Positions 34,266 through 43,932 are shown, numbered from the stretch's first letter. The stretch: 64,000 nt of DNA from Chitinophagales bacterium (GCA_013298845.1 JAAFJN010000004.1:216747-280746), one strand, 5' to 3'. The notes: a model not told the origin generated them from the letters alone. Numbers and translations are program-made.

Positions 34266-35306
34266 TTAGAACAAGCCTTTTTTGAGGTTAAACGAAGATG
34301 TACCAACGCGGTAACCTTTGTTATACACCTCTACTTTGTATTGGCCGGCAATCCAGTTAGCACCTGGGTTCCAGTCGCCGCACACATTTGTTTCGCTGTT
34401 TTGGTAGTTTACCTTAGCAACAGTGGTGAAGCGGAAATCGGAAGAAGCCTTTTTATCGGTACTTACCCCTGAACCCAAAGCATCATTCAACAAAGGTTCG
34501 CCTTTCGGGTCAATAACGATGATGTGGAATGTTTCTTCACCCGCATCCGTTACTTCGTTGGCTTCGGTAGTAAAGCAAATCTTTACTTTATCTACTTTTT
34601 TGGCTTTGCTTTTCTCTTTTTCTTTACCGCTGGAACCTACGGCCAATGTTTTGATATCGAATTTAGTGATGTCAATGGCAGAACCGCGATCGGCTTTTTT
34701 GCTCAACACTGCTTTTTCACCTTCCAATTGCGTTTTGGCAGAAATCAACTCGGCTTTAGCCTGGCTGGTAGCCTGCAATTCGGTTTGGGTTTGAGTGAGG
34801 TTGGTGCTGAGTTCTTGATTTTGGCTGGTCAACTGCTGGTTATTCTCCGTCAGGATACCCACCTGTTGCTTTAGCGTTTCGATTTCGGCGATGTACTCTT
34901 TTTGTTTAGCCTGGAGGCTGGTGAGTGCATTGCGGTAATCTTTTTTGTCGCGGATCAGCTGATCAATTTGTGTTTTCTGCGACGTCAACTGATTGATTTG
35001 CTCGTTAATTTTAGCATCCAATTCAGCATTGATACCTTTCTGTTGTTCGAGTTCGGCAACGGCAGTGTTATACTTGCTTTCAACATCTGCGAGTGCTGCT
35101 TTTTGCTGCTCGAAATTCATTTCAAGTGTTTCCAGTTCCTGGCCGGTCTTGTATTTGCCTACAGCGAGGTAGATGGTGGTACCCAAGAGAAGGGCGATAG
35201 CGATACCTGCTATGGTTAAAAGGCGTTTTTGACCGTCGTTGTTGTTGCTGCTGCCGCTACCGAATGGAGCCGGTGTAGTCGGCTGATTGAAATTTGTTGT
35301 GCTCAT
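34266..35306 (-). CDS. membrane-anchored coiled-coil protein
   Basis: The 346-residue protein has a Ser/Asn/Pro-rich N-terminus, one membrane helix (RLLTIAGIAIALLLGTTIYL, about 30-49) and a coiled coil of about 150 residues (60-205, heptads in EIETLKQQVGILTENNQQL). A beta-rich C-terminal domain (about 225-346) includes KVKICFTTEANEVTDAG, DPKGEPLLNDALG and a CGDWNPG motif. I recognise no catalytic motif. The layout suggests a spacer holding the C-terminal domain away from the membrane. Its terminator is at 34205. Confidence 0.75.
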   Translation of the reverse strand: MSTTNFNQPTTPAPFGSGSSNNNDGQKRLLTIAGIAIALLLGTTIYLAVGKYKTGQELETLEMNFEQQKAALADVESKYNTAVAELEQQKGINAELDAKINEQINQLTSQKTQIDQLIRDKKDYRNALTSLQAKQKEYIAEIETLKQQVGILTENNQQLTSQNQELSTNLTQTQTELQATSQAKAELISAKTQLEGEKAVLSKKADRGSAIDITKFDIKTLAVGSSGKEKEKSKAKKVDKVKICFTTEANEVTDAGEETFHIIVIDPKGEPLLNDALGSGVSTDKKASSDFRFTTVAKVNYQNSETNVCGDWNPGANWIAGQYKVEVYNKGYRVGTSSFNLKKGLF

Positions 35307-35625
35307 ACTTTGTGAGTGTAAAAAAGGTTTAACTTTTTAAAAAAATGTCTATGTTTATTGCATAGGCAAAACCCTTTCAGAACAGGCGGAAATGTTGGTT
35401 TGAATTGTAAAATCGGTTAAATTGGTGTTGTGCCTTTGAAAAGTTGCAAATAAACCCCCGATGGGTATTTTTTATTGTATGCAAAATGTAAAAAAAATTC
35501 ATTTCCCTACGTAATCGCTTGATAATCAGCGTTAACAATTTTCAAATTCAAAATGAAATTTTCATTCCGAAGTTATAATTTTTGCTTCCGGCGGCCTAAT
35601 TTTGCAGCACAAAAAGAAATCTGCT
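35307..35625. other. 319-bp AT-rich divergent intergenic region
   Basis: Between the coiled-coil gene (minus) and the exonuclease gene (plus) I see only AT-rich sequence and one convincing promoter element, TAATTTTG at 35597-35604, which is the -7 box type for the exonuclease gene. A good -33 partner is not apparent. No repeat, hairpin or small reading frame stands out. Confidence 0.55.
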
Positions 35626-36387
35626 ATGTCATTATTTGATGCTTACGACCAGTACAACGTTTTATTTCTGGATATTGAAACCGTTCCGGGTGTGGCCCTT
35701 TTTGATGAATTGGACGAAGAGTTACAGGAACTATGGGGCATCAAATGCCGCTCCTTACTCAAAGTACCCGCCGACGAAGAGTTGGAATATGATACAATGG
35801 CCGACTTGTTTCAAACCAGGGCGGGTATCTACGCGGAGTTTGGTAAAATTGTTTGTATCTCCGTGGGGTTTCTTACCCGTCAACCAGATTCTACCGAACC
35901 CATTATGCGCCTCAAGTCATTTTATAATCACGTTGAGGCGAGTTTATTGGAAGATTTTTCGGAATTGCTCAACAAACACTTTAACAACCCCGATCGTTAC
36001 GCCGTTTGTGGGCACAATATTAAAGAATTTGACATTCCTTATATCTGTCGACGTATGTTAATCAACCAGTTGCCGCTTCCGCGCATGATTGATATTGCGG
36101 GCCGCAAACCGTGGGAAACCAAACATTTGCTGGACACCATGGAACTGTGGAAATTTGGGGACAATAAAAACTACACCTCGCTGCGTTTATTGGCCGCCGT
36201 GTTTGGCTTCCCATCCCCCAAAGATGATATCTCCGGCGCCGATGTCGCGTCGGTGTATTGGGAAGATCGCGATTTAGAGCGTATTGCGCATTATTGCGAA
36301 AAAGACGTATTAGCAACGGCACAGTTGTTCCTGAAAATGAAACGATTGCCGGTTATTCGCCCCGACCAAGTGGTCATTGTGCGGTAA
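35626..36387 (+). CDS. DEDDy 3'-5' exonuclease, PolB-exonuclease-like
   Basis: The 253-residue protein is started at ATG 35626. A TTG at 35602 could extend it but overlaps the -7 box. The three exonuclease motifs are present: ExoI LFLDIETVPG, ExoII GHNIKEFDIPY and ExoIII HYCEKDVLATAQL with the Tyr of the DEDDy subclass. The family corresponds to PolB-associated 3'-5' exonuclease-like proteins (PF10108 type) found without a polymerase domain. A role in DNA or RNA end trimming is expected. No repair gene is adjacent. Confidence 0.88.
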   Translation: MSLFDAYDQYNVLFLDIETVPGVALFDELDEELQELWGIKCRSLLKVPADEELEYDTMADLFQTRAGIYAEFGKIVCISVGFLTRQPDSTEPIMRLKSFYNHVEASLLEDFSELLNKHFNNPDRYAVCGHNIKEFDIPYICRRMLINQLPLPRMIDIAGRKPWETKHLLDTMELWKFGDNKNYTSLRLLAAVFGFPSPKDDISGADVASVYWEDRDLERIAHYCEKDVLATAQLFLKMKRLPVIRPDQVVIVR

Positions 36388-36397
36388 ACGCGTAACG

Positions 36398-36488
36398 TAG
36401 GGGCAGGCCTCGTGCCTGCCCAATATCACAAATGGGTAGGCGTTACATACCACAAATGGGTAGGCACAAGGCCTACCCCATCGGCCTA
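36398..36488. repeat. cluster of GGGCAGGC/GGGTAGGC palindromic elements
   Basis: TAGGGGCAGGCCTCGTGCCT begins at 36398 and its palindrome closes with GCCC at 36421. A diverged partner, GGGTAGGCACAAGGCCTACC (36458-36477), and direct repeats CACAAATGGGTAGG (36427, 36451) follow. The last CCTACCC supplies the stop codon of the minus-strand gene ending at 36486, as a related element does for the TPM gene at 22278. Confidence 0.65.
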
Positions 36489-37040
36489 CCCTTTCGTGAG
36501 GGTTTTGATGAGTTTGTGTTTTTTTGAGTCCTCGTAGGATTCTACATTATCGCTGTTTTTATTGCCTGATTCCCAGCGCAACATATCATCGGTGTGTTCC
36601 CGAATCATACCATCACTATCCCCTTCCAACACCGCCGACCAGGTGTAATTATCCGGTACAAATACCCGAACGTTGACCTTTTCCTGGCAGCCGCCGGGAC
36701 CACTTTCTTTGGTTTTAATAACCCTTCGTTCCCGAACCTGGGTAGCAATGGAGGCATTATCGTCTTTTCTTTCAAAAGCAAACTTGTAACGCCCCAATTC
36801 CACAAAATAGTTCAATATTTCGGGCGAAGCATCGTAAATCTCGATGTTTACCTCGGTAAGGACTGTATTCCCAGCCCATGCCTTTATTTCAATGTCCGTA
36901 AAACCGACCAAATCCAGCACTACGGTAGCGGCCGAATCAATCTCAAATGTTTCATAGATGGTTCGCTTCATTTGGGCGTGAGCGGTAGTTACTCCCAGCC
37001 CCAAAAACAGTAGAAAAAGAAAATAGTACTTGCGCATCAT
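36486..37040 (-). CDS. exported protein of unknown function
   Basis: The 184-residue protein is started at MMRKYYFLFLLFLGLG (37040; 37037 is equally possible), giving a signal peptide ending THAQ. The mature protein is beta-rich (YETFEIDSAATVVLDLVGF, KVNVRVFVPDNYTWS) and looks like the small beta-sandwich or DUF4097-like domains of surface proteins. The C-terminal end is charged and has no sorting domain. It starts 26 bp after the kdsA stop, so it is likely part of the cargo-kdsA operon. Confidence 0.7.
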   Translation of the reverse strand: MMRKYYFLFLLFLGLGVTTAHAQMKRTIYETFEIDSAATVVLDLVGFTDIEIKAWAGNTVLTEVNIEIYDASPEILNYFVELGRYKFAFERKDDNASIATQVRERRVIKTKESGPGGCQEKVNVRVFVPDNYTWSAVLEGDSDGMIREHTDDMLRWESGNKNSDNVESYEDSKKHKLIKTLTKG

Positions 37041-37066
37041 TGTTTTTGTAGTTATGTCATTCAAAT

Positions 37067-37867
37067 TTAACGAATTGCCGCCCGAATAGCGACCAAACGC
37101 TCCAGTAATCCCTCCAAACGATCCAGCGGTAACATATTTGCCCCATCCGATTTTGCTTTGGAAGGCTCCGGGTGGGTTTCGATAAACAAACCATCCACGC
37201 CTACCGCTACTCCGGCCCGGGCAATGGTTTCAATCAGGGCCGGGCGCCCGCCCGTAACCCCGCTGGACTGATTAGGTTGTTGCAAGGAGTGGGTACAGTC
37301 CAAAACGACCGGTGCCTGAAAAGATTGCATTACGGGTAACCCACGGAAATCCACAATTAAATCCTGATAACCAAAGGTTGTTCCCCGTTCGGTTAACATC
37401 ACTTGGCTATTGCCCTCTTCCCGCACTTTTTCAGCCGCAAATTGCATGGCTTCGGGGCTGACAAACTGGCCTTTTTTGATATTAACGACCTTGCCAGTTT
37501 GTGCCGCCGCCACCAAAAGGGAGGTCTGGCGGCACAAAAAGGCGGGTATTTGCAAAATATCCACGTACTCAGCGGCCATAGCGGCTTCGTGGTCGGCGTG
37601 AATATCCGTTGTAACCGGCACCTGATACTTTTCCCCCACCGCTTTTAGTATCTGCAGGGCTTTTTCGTCGCCAATGCCCGTGAAAGAGTCTTTGCGGCTG
37701 CGATTGGCTTTGCGGTAACTGCCTTTAAAAACATACCGAATATTGAGACGTTGGCAAATGGTGTGTACCTGATCGGCAATTTGAAAAGCCATGTCTTCGC
37801 CCTCAATTGCGCAAGGCCCGGCAATCAGAAAAAAATTAGGGTGTTGTTGGAAAAGTGATGCGGTCAT
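37067..37867 (-). CDS. kdsA: 3-deoxy-8-phosphooctulonate synthase (KdsA)
   Basis: The 266-residue protein condenses PEP with arabinose-5-phosphate to Kdo-8-phosphate for lipopolysaccharide. Visible motifs are FLIAGPCAIEGED, KGSYRKANRS, TTDIHA, QIPAFLCRQTSLL, KKGQF, LTERGTTFGY and ETHPEPSKAKSD. The Cys in GPCAIE (C19) marks the metal-dependent class, which uses this cysteine as a ligand, instead of the Asn of the metal-independent class. The gene begins 3 bp after a T9SS cargo gene and is followed by an exported protein gene, giving a compact operon. Confidence 0.95.
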   Translation of the reverse strand: MTASLFQQHPNFFLIAGPCAIEGEDMAFQIADQVHTICQRLNIRYVFKGSYRKANRSRKDSFTGIGDEKALQILKAVGEKYQVPVTTDIHADHEAAMAAEYVDILQIPAFLCRQTSLLVAAAQTGKVVNIKKGQFVSPEAMQFAAEKVREEGNSQVMLTERGTTFGYQDLIVDFRGLPVMQSFQAPVVLDCTHSLQQPNQSSGVTGGRPALIETIARAGVAVGVDGLFIETHPEPSKAKSDGANMLPLDRLEGLLERLVAIRAAIR

Positions 37868-37870
37868 TAT

Positions 37871-39682
37871 TTATCGTGCAATTACAAAATTACGGGTAAA
37901 AACCCCTTTTTCGTGAATAATAGTCAAGTAATATAGGCCATTTGCCCAATCAGAACAGTGAATAACGTTGTGTTGTTGCACCGTTGTTGGCTGGGCCACC
38001 CGGCGACCGGTGGCGTCAAAAATTTGAATGGCCACCACCAATTCCGTCGTTCCCAAGTCCAGCAAGAGTACATCATTGGCCGGATTAGGATATAGTTTTA
38101 TGCCCAAAAACGCCGTCTCATCCAGCCCGGATGTACAATCGGCGTTAGGGTTAAATTGAACGTTTAACTCGTAGCGGTTGTAGCAACCCGTTAAGGTGTC
38201 TACTACCTCCAGTGCATAAAGGCCACTTTCGGTCGCGCAATGCCAAAAACCATTGGATGGCAATTCAAGGCCATTAAGGTACCATTGCAACGCATAGGCA
38301 TCGGGTAACACCAGGGTATCGAACAACGTTAACAGATTTTGGTCATTAAAAAACAACGGCAAGGCCGGTTGCTCTGTAATTTCAACGTCTAACACATTGG
38401 ATAAAGCGGTACAACCATCCACCGAAGTGTAAACCACTTGATAAAGCCCCGTTTCACCGGCAAAATAAACGGAATCAGTAGCCCCGGAAATGGGTTCGCC
38501 ATTGAATAACCATTGGTTGTTCTGAGCGTACGATGAAAACAAAATCAGCGGGGCGACATTAGAACAGGTAACAACGCCTTCCGGAGCCGTGGCTTGCGGA
38601 TAATCCGGGAGCGGATACACCACTACTGTATCGGTGTAAGAAACCGTAGTAATCGGGCGAACAATGTTTAAAACGCCTTCAAAACCAGTTGATACCACCG
38701 TACCGTTGCTCAGTACATTAAACGAAAACTGACCACACAAATCATCGCCCCCCTGAATGCCTCCGTCTTCATCCAGCACCTGCATAATGTAGTTACCGGC
38801 CTGAAGCGGCAAATTCACGGGCAGGGTTGCGGGTAAGGTAATATTGTTCACCGGCGTGTTGCCATTGTTGTAAATCTGCGTTCCCGTGCTGTCTAATATG
38901 TTCAAATAAATGTCGGGCGCTCCCAAACCTAAGTTATCCGAACAATCGACGTCCAGCAACGTAATACTTTGAAGGATATAACCCGTGGTATCTATTGTTG
39001 CGGTGTAGTTCACTGTGTACGTACCCGGCGCGTTGTACACGTGCGCGGGAGGGTTTTCGCCCTCATACATTGTGCTATCACCAAAATCCCAGGTGTAGGT
39101 AAATCCGGCTTGGCCATTGGAAGGGATATTATTCTCGAAAGTGACTTCCGTGCTGCCGCAGCCCGTCGGATTGGTCATTGAAAAACCCGCGTTGGTGGTT
39201 ACACCCGGCGCAATATAAATGCGCATGGGGAACTCGGCAATTTGTGAAATAAAAAAAATGGACGCTTTAAGCCGCACTGTTAGTACAAAAGAGTCACTTA
39301 CGGTGGGGGTTCCACAAATTTTAATACAACCGTCCGTTTGGGTGGCCACCGGAAAAACGGTTTGGCTGGCTTCCCAACTTAAACCCGGCGGAATCCCGTC
39401 CACCGAAACAATTTCGATGGAACTAATGGTAATTCCCGGCGGTGTAGTGGAGTCAATTGCCGCCACGGGAGTTGTTGTTTTGGGCATTCGGAACGAAATA
39501 TCCTGGTTATAAGCCACGCCTACCTGTCCATCGGGAACCGAAGGAAGGTACACCGTATCCACAGGCAAACCGGCTGGCAGGTTGACGAGGCAACCCGGAC
39601 AGCCGGTTTGACCAGTGAGCAGGAGCGGCGCAGATATTCCAATGGCGCAAATCATGCGCTGAATGAACTGCATCATGCTCAT
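37871..39682 (-). CDS. PKD-domain secreted protein with T9SS type A sorting domain
   Basis: The 603-residue protein has a signal peptide ending SAPLLLTGQTG and an N-terminal putative-Ig domain ending GCIKICGTPTVSDSF. A PKD domain follows (about 170-235: GFTYTWDFGDSTMYEGENPP), then further beta-sandwich repeats. The C-terminal type A sorting domain reads IKLYPNPANDVLLLDLG, IQIFDATGRRV and GLYYLTIIHEKG. It should be secreted by the T9SS. Its N-terminal part is paralogous to the upstream neighbour at 39689 (shared C-x-I-x-GTPT motif). Adhesin-like by domain content; no catalytic site is visible. Confidence 0.83.
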   Translation of the reverse strand: MSMMQFIQRMICAIGISAPLLLTGQTGCPGCLVNLPAGLPVDTVYLPSVPDGQVGVAYNQDISFRMPKTTTPVAAIDSTTPPGITISSIEIVSVDGIPPGLSWEASQTVFPVATQTDGCIKICGTPTVSDSFVLTVRLKASIFFISQIAEFPMRIYIAPGVTTNAGFSMTNPTGCGSTEVTFENNIPSNGQAGFTYTWDFGDSTMYEGENPPAHVYNAPGTYTVNYTATIDTTGYILQSITLLDVDCSDNLGLGAPDIYLNILDSTGTQIYNNGNTPVNNITLPATLPVNLPLQAGNYIMQVLDEDGGIQGGDDLCGQFSFNVLSNGTVVSTGFEGVLNIVRPITTVSYTDTVVVYPLPDYPQATAPEGVVTCSNVAPLILFSSYAQNNQWLFNGEPISGATDSVYFAGETGLYQVVYTSVDGCTALSNVLDVEITEQPALPLFFNDQNLLTLFDTLVLPDAYALQWYLNGLELPSNGFWHCATESGLYALEVVDTLTGCYNRYELNVQFNPNADCTSGLDETAFLGIKLYPNPANDVLLLDLGTTELVVAIQIFDATGRRVAQPTTVQQHNVIHCSDWANGLYYLTIIHEKGVFTRNFVIAR

Positions 39683-39688
39683 TGCAAA

Positions 39689-40480
39689 TTAGCGGTTAAT
39701 TACAAAAGTGTTGGATACGTTGCCTTCGCGGTTGCCAAGGGTATAGAAATAAGTACCGTTGGGCAAATTACCGGCATCAAAAGTAAACTGGTTGGTGCCT
39801 TGTACCAACTGAACCGTTTGTTGGTTCACCCGTTTGCCGATGACATTAAATACTTCAAAATTAAAGTCGCCCGCAACCAATGACTCTATCATCATTTCCG
39901 TTTGCTGGCCAAATGGGTTAGGCGCATTTTTAACACCCATAATTTGGCCGGAAAGGTCACTGGTGCCGCTGGTGCATTCGCCCGTGCCGCGCACTGTGAT
40001 ATAGTATTTGTTACCCGCCGCAATCGTTCCGGGAAATTCAATTGGAATAGTTACCAACGAAAATGCCGTTACGGTGATGGTAAGTTCGTAATCTTGAGGG
40101 GTATTATTGGGGGTTGGTGTACCACTAATCAGCATACAACCGAGGGTATTGGCCAAAAATTCACAGTTCGGCGGATCACATGAATAACCCAAGCCAGCCG
40201 GCAAACCAGCCACTGCTCCGGTAGGCGCTACCGTAATTTTGGACAAAGGCAATTCTACACCGTTAAACGTAATCATAGGAGGCACGTTAAACGTAACAGA
40301 TTGCGCATAGGGTTCATTGATACAAGCCGGGAGGGTATATATGGTGGGGTCGGCGGGTGAATAAGGTTGTGGCGATACCAGTTCCATGGAATCGAGAACG
40401 GATGAATCGCGTACGCAAGTTTGCGCCGATAATTGACCGAAAGAGATTAAAACAAATGCAAGGGTAATAAATCTAAGCAT
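39689..40480 (-). CDS. small T9SS type A cargo protein
   Basis: The 263-residue protein has a signal peptide (MLRFITLAFVLISFGQLSAQ) and a single putative-Ig-like domain with PAGLGYSCDPPNC and CMLISGTPTPNN. The sorting domain at about 185-263 reads NAPNPFGQQTEMMIE, FEVFNVIGKRVNQ and NLPNGTYFYTL. It is the first gene of a run of four minus-strand genes with 6-, 3- and 26-bp gaps (this gene, the PKD cargo gene, kdsA, and an exported protein). Confidence 0.83.
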   Translation of the reverse strand: MLRFITLAFVLISFGQLSAQTCVRDSSVLDSMELVSPQPYSPADPTIYTLPACINEPYAQSVTFNVPPMITFNGVELPLSKITVAPTGAVAGLPAGLGYSCDPPNCEFLANTLGCMLISGTPTPNNTPQDYELTITVTAFSLVTIPIEFPGTIAAGNKYYITVRGTGECTSGTSDLSGQIMGVKNAPNPFGQQTEMMIESLVAGDFNFEVFNVIGKRVNQQTVQLVQGTNQFTFDAGNLPNGTYFYTLGNREGNVSNTFVINR

Positions 40481-40666
40481 AATTATGAGTGGTTAAGAAA
40501 TTTGTGTAATATACTGAACATCATTGTAACCGAGTTGTAATTGGGTAACAACTGCAAAGGTCTGTTATTTTTTATTTCGCTGTAACGGTAAATGCGTTAA
40601 TCGTAATCTTTTAACCAAATTTTGTGGTCAATACTTTTAAACCAGGCTCAGATAAACCCAAAATAC

Positions 40667-40697
40667 CCCTGCTCCGACCACGGCACAGAGCAGGGGT
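40667..40697 (-). terminator. hairpin downstream of the PEP carboxylase gene
   Basis: CCCCTGCTC (40667-40675) and GAGCAGGGG (40689-40697) form a perfect 9-bp stem with a 13-nt loop, 38 bp after the ppc stop. The T tract on the minus strand is weak (TATTTTGGG), so termination is likely but not certain. The rest of the 40481-40735 gap looks empty. Confidence 0.5.
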
Positions 40698-40735
40698 TTG
40701 TAATGGTCAATTTGTATCGTTTGGGCATATTTAAA

Positions 40736-43312
40736 TTACGCCGCGTTTCGAGCGGCATTTATAATACCAAACATAGAACGCAAAGCCATCGTTTTAAATT
40801 GTTCCCGCTCTTCTTCGGTTAAATCACCCGTGCGCAGTTGTTGCAAAGCGTACTGTTGAATCGCAATTAACGGCAACACAATTTCCTCCCGAAGCGCAAT
40901 ACTGCTTTTGGAATTAGGGTTGTCCGACAACAAATCATCCTGATTACTCAGCCATTTGAGCATTTCGATGGAACGATTGTACTCGGCCTCCAACAGTTCC
41001 CAAAACGGGCCAAACTCGGCGTCTTCTTTTTGGTAGCGCGTCGCGTTAAAATTACTTTTCGACAACGACTGCATGGAGTTTTCTACCAACGTTCGGAAAA
41101 ACAAAGATGTTCGGTAAAGTTTTAGCAATTTATCCCCAAAACCTTTATTTTTCAAAGTCTCCAACGCTTCGCCAAAACCGTAATAACCGGGAATATTCTG
41201 CTTCATCTGCGCCCAGGCTCCTACAAAAGGAATGGCGCGAAGACCTTCAAATTTCAATCCGCCGCCCGCGTTTCTTTTGGTGGGTCGGCTGGCAATATTG
41301 GTGTCTCCGTACCACATCAGAGGGGTCATTTTCTCCAAATACGGTACAAATGAAGGGTGGTTTTTGAGTTTTGCGTACGATTCAAACGCTGTGTCGGCTA
41401 ACCGGTCGAGCAATTGACGATCAATCTCATTTAACTCAACGGAGTGGGTTTTGAACAAATAATTTTCCAAACCCGCCGTAAAAATACGTTCGATATTGTA
41501 ACAGGCTGCCATCCGGGTACCGTACGTACTACTGATTGTTTGGCCCTGAATCGTCACCTGAATTTCGCGGTTTTCGATGTCGGCACCGTGCGCCGCGTAA
41601 TAACTGGCGTTGTTACCGCCACCGCGTCCCGGAGGGCCGCCACGACCGTCGAAAAACACCACCGAAACACCGTGTTCGCGGCTGATTCGGGTCAGTTCTT
41701 CCTTAGCGCGGTAAATACTCCAGTTGGCCCGCAAGTAACCACCGTCTTTGGTTCCGTCGGAGAAACCCAACATAATGGTTTGTTGCATACCACGCGCTTC
41801 GAGGTGCTTGCGGTAAGCGGGCAAAGTGTACAAATCGCGCATGATTTGCCCCCCCATTTTGAGGTCATCTACGGTTTCGAACAATGGAATAATATCCAAA
41901 GGCATGGTTCCTCCCGGTCCAACGTACCCAATGGCCAGCCGCGCCAGTGTAAGCACTTCCATAACGTTGAGAACGCTGCCACAATTGGAAATAATGTACC
42001 GGTGGCAGCCCAAAGCGCCGTTTTCCCGCTGAATATGCAGGATTTGGCGCATCATAGCGATGGTATCGTGCGTGATGGAATCTTCCGGGAATAGATGTTC
42101 GTCCAGGTGAAAATCGGCGTTGAGCAATACGTCCAACCGTTCCGGCTCACCAAGTGCCGTATAATTGAGCGCTTCTCCGCCGGTTGTTCCTTTCCCTAAA
42201 TGGTATTTGCAAATATGGTCCCACACCTCTTCGTGTTTACTACTGTCCTGGCGCACATCTAAAGTGGCAAAATAGAACCCGAAAATGCGCACTTTTAGAA
42301 TAAACAAATCGAGGTGTTCGATAAATAAACCGTCGTGTTTGTCTTTCAAAATCCGCCGCACGACCATTAAATCGTTTAACAACTCACTGCAAGAACCATA
42401 CACTAAATGATCGCCGGGTTTGTACAAAGTAGCGTACAATCGGTTATCAATGGCACTGATGCGTTCTTCTACACCGCTAAAGGTGATACGACGGCGCAAT
42501 TGCCGGATATCGCGGTAATAACACCGCAAAATGGCTTCGCGCAAGCGGCGTGCCACGTCGCGCGACACATCGGCCGTAACAAAAGGGTTACCATCGCGGT
42601 CGCCCCCCGGCCAAAATCCGAGGGCAATCACGCCGGGATTTTTAAAATCCGTAACGTTGAGTTTAAGCGCGCTGTACAGGCGGAAAATGATGTCCGGAAT
42701 GGCGTGGTAAAACACATTTTCCAGGTACCAGCCCAAACTGAGGGCTTCGTCGAGTGGCGTAGGTTTTTTCTTGTTTACAAACGACGTTTTGCCCAATTGC
42801 ATCAGCATCAGGCGAATTTCTTCCATATCTTTTTGGGCAATGGCCTTTCCCATGTCGTCAATAATCCCCAGTACTTTACCGGGATAAAACTGCGTTGGGT
42901 GGGCGGTGAGGACCAATCGGACCGAAAAGTCGTTTAACTTTTCCACTAATTTTTCCTTCAACGAAGGTGTGTTCACGCGGTTAAGCATGTACGAAAGGGA
43001 ACCGGCGCCTTTTAACTCGTGGGTTTCATCAAAAAGTGCATCTTCGATGGAGTCAAAAAGAACGACCTGGCGTTCGATATAACGTATAAAATAGGAGAGC
43101 AAACTACGTTTTTCAACGTCAGAATCGTGTTCACAATACTCATCCCAAAAATCGGAGATAATCTGGTCGGGGCTTTTCCCCGTTTTAAAACCTGTATCGC
43201 AGGCTTCGGTGAATAGGGCCAACAAGGTGCCTTTGACATTAATTTTTTCGAAGGGCAACCTAAGAAACATGCTATTATAAGTGTGGTATAGCAGGTCGGA
43301 GTGGTTGGTCAT
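40736..43312 (-). CDS. ppc: phosphoenolpyruvate carboxylase
   Basis: The 858-residue protein carboxylates PEP to oxaloacetate, an anaplerotic reaction. The catalytic His lies in VLTAHPTQ (H138). The conserved glycine-rich signatures are LGFSDGTKDGGYLRANW, FFDGRGGPPGRGGG and QGQTISSTYG. A C-terminal end reading RSMFGIINAARNAA replaces the usual NTG terminus seen in many bacterial enzymes, as is typical of the divergent Bacteroidota type. No other central-metabolism gene is adjacent. The start MTNHSDLLYHTYNSM is chosen for full-length coverage; a Met at residue 15 is possible. Confidence 0.93.
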   Translation of the reverse strand: MTNHSDLLYHTYNSMFLRLPFEKINVKGTLLALFTEACDTGFKTGKSPDQIISDFWDEYCEHDSDVEKRSLLSYFIRYIERQVVLFDSIEDALFDETHELKGAGSLSYMLNRVNTPSLKEKLVEKLNDFSVRLVLTAHPTQFYPGKVLGIIDDMGKAIAQKDMEEIRLMLMQLGKTSFVNKKKPTPLDEALSLGWYLENVFYHAIPDIIFRLYSALKLNVTDFKNPGVIALGFWPGGDRDGNPFVTADVSRDVARRLREAILRCYYRDIRQLRRRITFSGVEERISAIDNRLYATLYKPGDHLVYGSCSELLNDLMVVRRILKDKHDGLFIEHLDLFILKVRIFGFYFATLDVRQDSSKHEEVWDHICKYHLGKGTTGGEALNYTALGEPERLDVLLNADFHLDEHLFPEDSITHDTIAMMRQILHIQRENGALGCHRYIISNCGSVLNVMEVLTLARLAIGYVGPGGTMPLDIIPLFETVDDLKMGGQIMRDLYTLPAYRKHLEARGMQQTIMLGFSDGTKDGGYLRANWSIYRAKEELTRISREHGVSVVFFDGRGGPPGRGGGNNASYYAAHGADIENREIQVTIQGQTISSTYGTRMAACYNIERIFTAGLENYLFKTHSVELNEIDRQLLDRLADTAFESYAKLKNHPSFVPYLEKMTPLMWYGDTNIASRPTKRNAGGGLKFEGLRAIPFVGAWAQMKQNIPGYYGFGEALETLKNKGFGDKLLKLYRTSLFFRTLVENSMQSLSKSNFNATRYQKEDAEFGPFWELLEAEYNRSIEMLKWLSNQDDLLSDNPNSKSSIALREEIVLPLIAIQQYALQQLRTGDLTEEEREQFKTMALRSMFGIINAARNAA

Positions 43313-43372
43313 TAATAGAAGTGGTAATTGATGAGCGAAGCATGAGGTGTGGGGATGAAAGAATGGGTGTGA

Positions 43373-43879
43373 TTATTGTTGTGCTTGTTTTAATAACTGA
43401 TCGGTGTCGTTCATGAGGTTATCCAGTTCGCGCATCAAATTTTCTTTTTTGCGCTGCTGGTCGGTCTCTTTGGAGGTTTGGGTGGCGGGTGCCGGTGCTT
43501 TTACGCCTTTTTTGGCGGGAGCGGGGGCCGGAGCCGGAGTTGCGTCGGCTTTTTCGATGCTTTCGAGTTCACCTTCCAGGGCGGCTTTGCGTCTTTCCAG
43601 GTCATCGAGGCGGCGAAGTACTTTTTCGTCCACGTACTCGGCCCGGTCGCGGATTTCGCGGTAGGCACCGCCCAATTGGTCAAGGGCTTTGTCGTATTTT
43701 CCGGCGTCAAATTTTTGGCGTTCGGATTTGAGCAGATTCCAGGCGGAACTCACGGCTGCGCCGGTTTTTTGAAAGACCTCTTTGGACTGCGCTTTTTCGT
43801 CGGCCGTGCCAAACAGGTAGTTATAAATAAGGATGCCCACTACCAGCATGGCACCAAGTTTAAGCAAAGATCTGATCAT
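43373..43879 (-). CDS. small membrane-anchored coiled-coil protein
   Basis: The 168-residue protein has one N-terminal membrane helix (LGAMLVVGILIYNYLFG), then charged helices with heptad-like spacing (DDLERRKAALEGELESIEK) and an Ala/Pro/Lys linker (PAPAPAPAKKG). A last coiled segment reads RELDNLMNDTDQLLKQAQ. There is no catalytic motif. The gene lies downstream of the tRNA-like transcription unit but beyond its terminator, so it is probably separately expressed. Confidence 0.65.
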   Translation of the reverse strand: MIRSLLKLGAMLVVGILIYNYLFGTADEKAQSKEVFQKTGAAVSSAWNLLKSERQKFDAGKYDKALDQLGGAYREIRDRAEYVDEKVLRRLDDLERRKAALEGELESIEKADATPAPAPAPAKKGVKAPAPATQTSKETDQQRKKENLMRELDNLMNDTDQLLKQAQQ

Positions 43880-43932
43880 AAGAATTTATTTTGATAAACA
43901 ATGCTGCCAAAGTACGCAGTTTTGGAAAGGTG

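Noticed and set aside
35602..35625. TTG start for the exonuclease gene
   Set aside because: The TTG overlaps the -7 box TAATTTTG (35597-35604). The ATG at 35626 keeps the ExoI motif and leaves a leader, so it is preferred.
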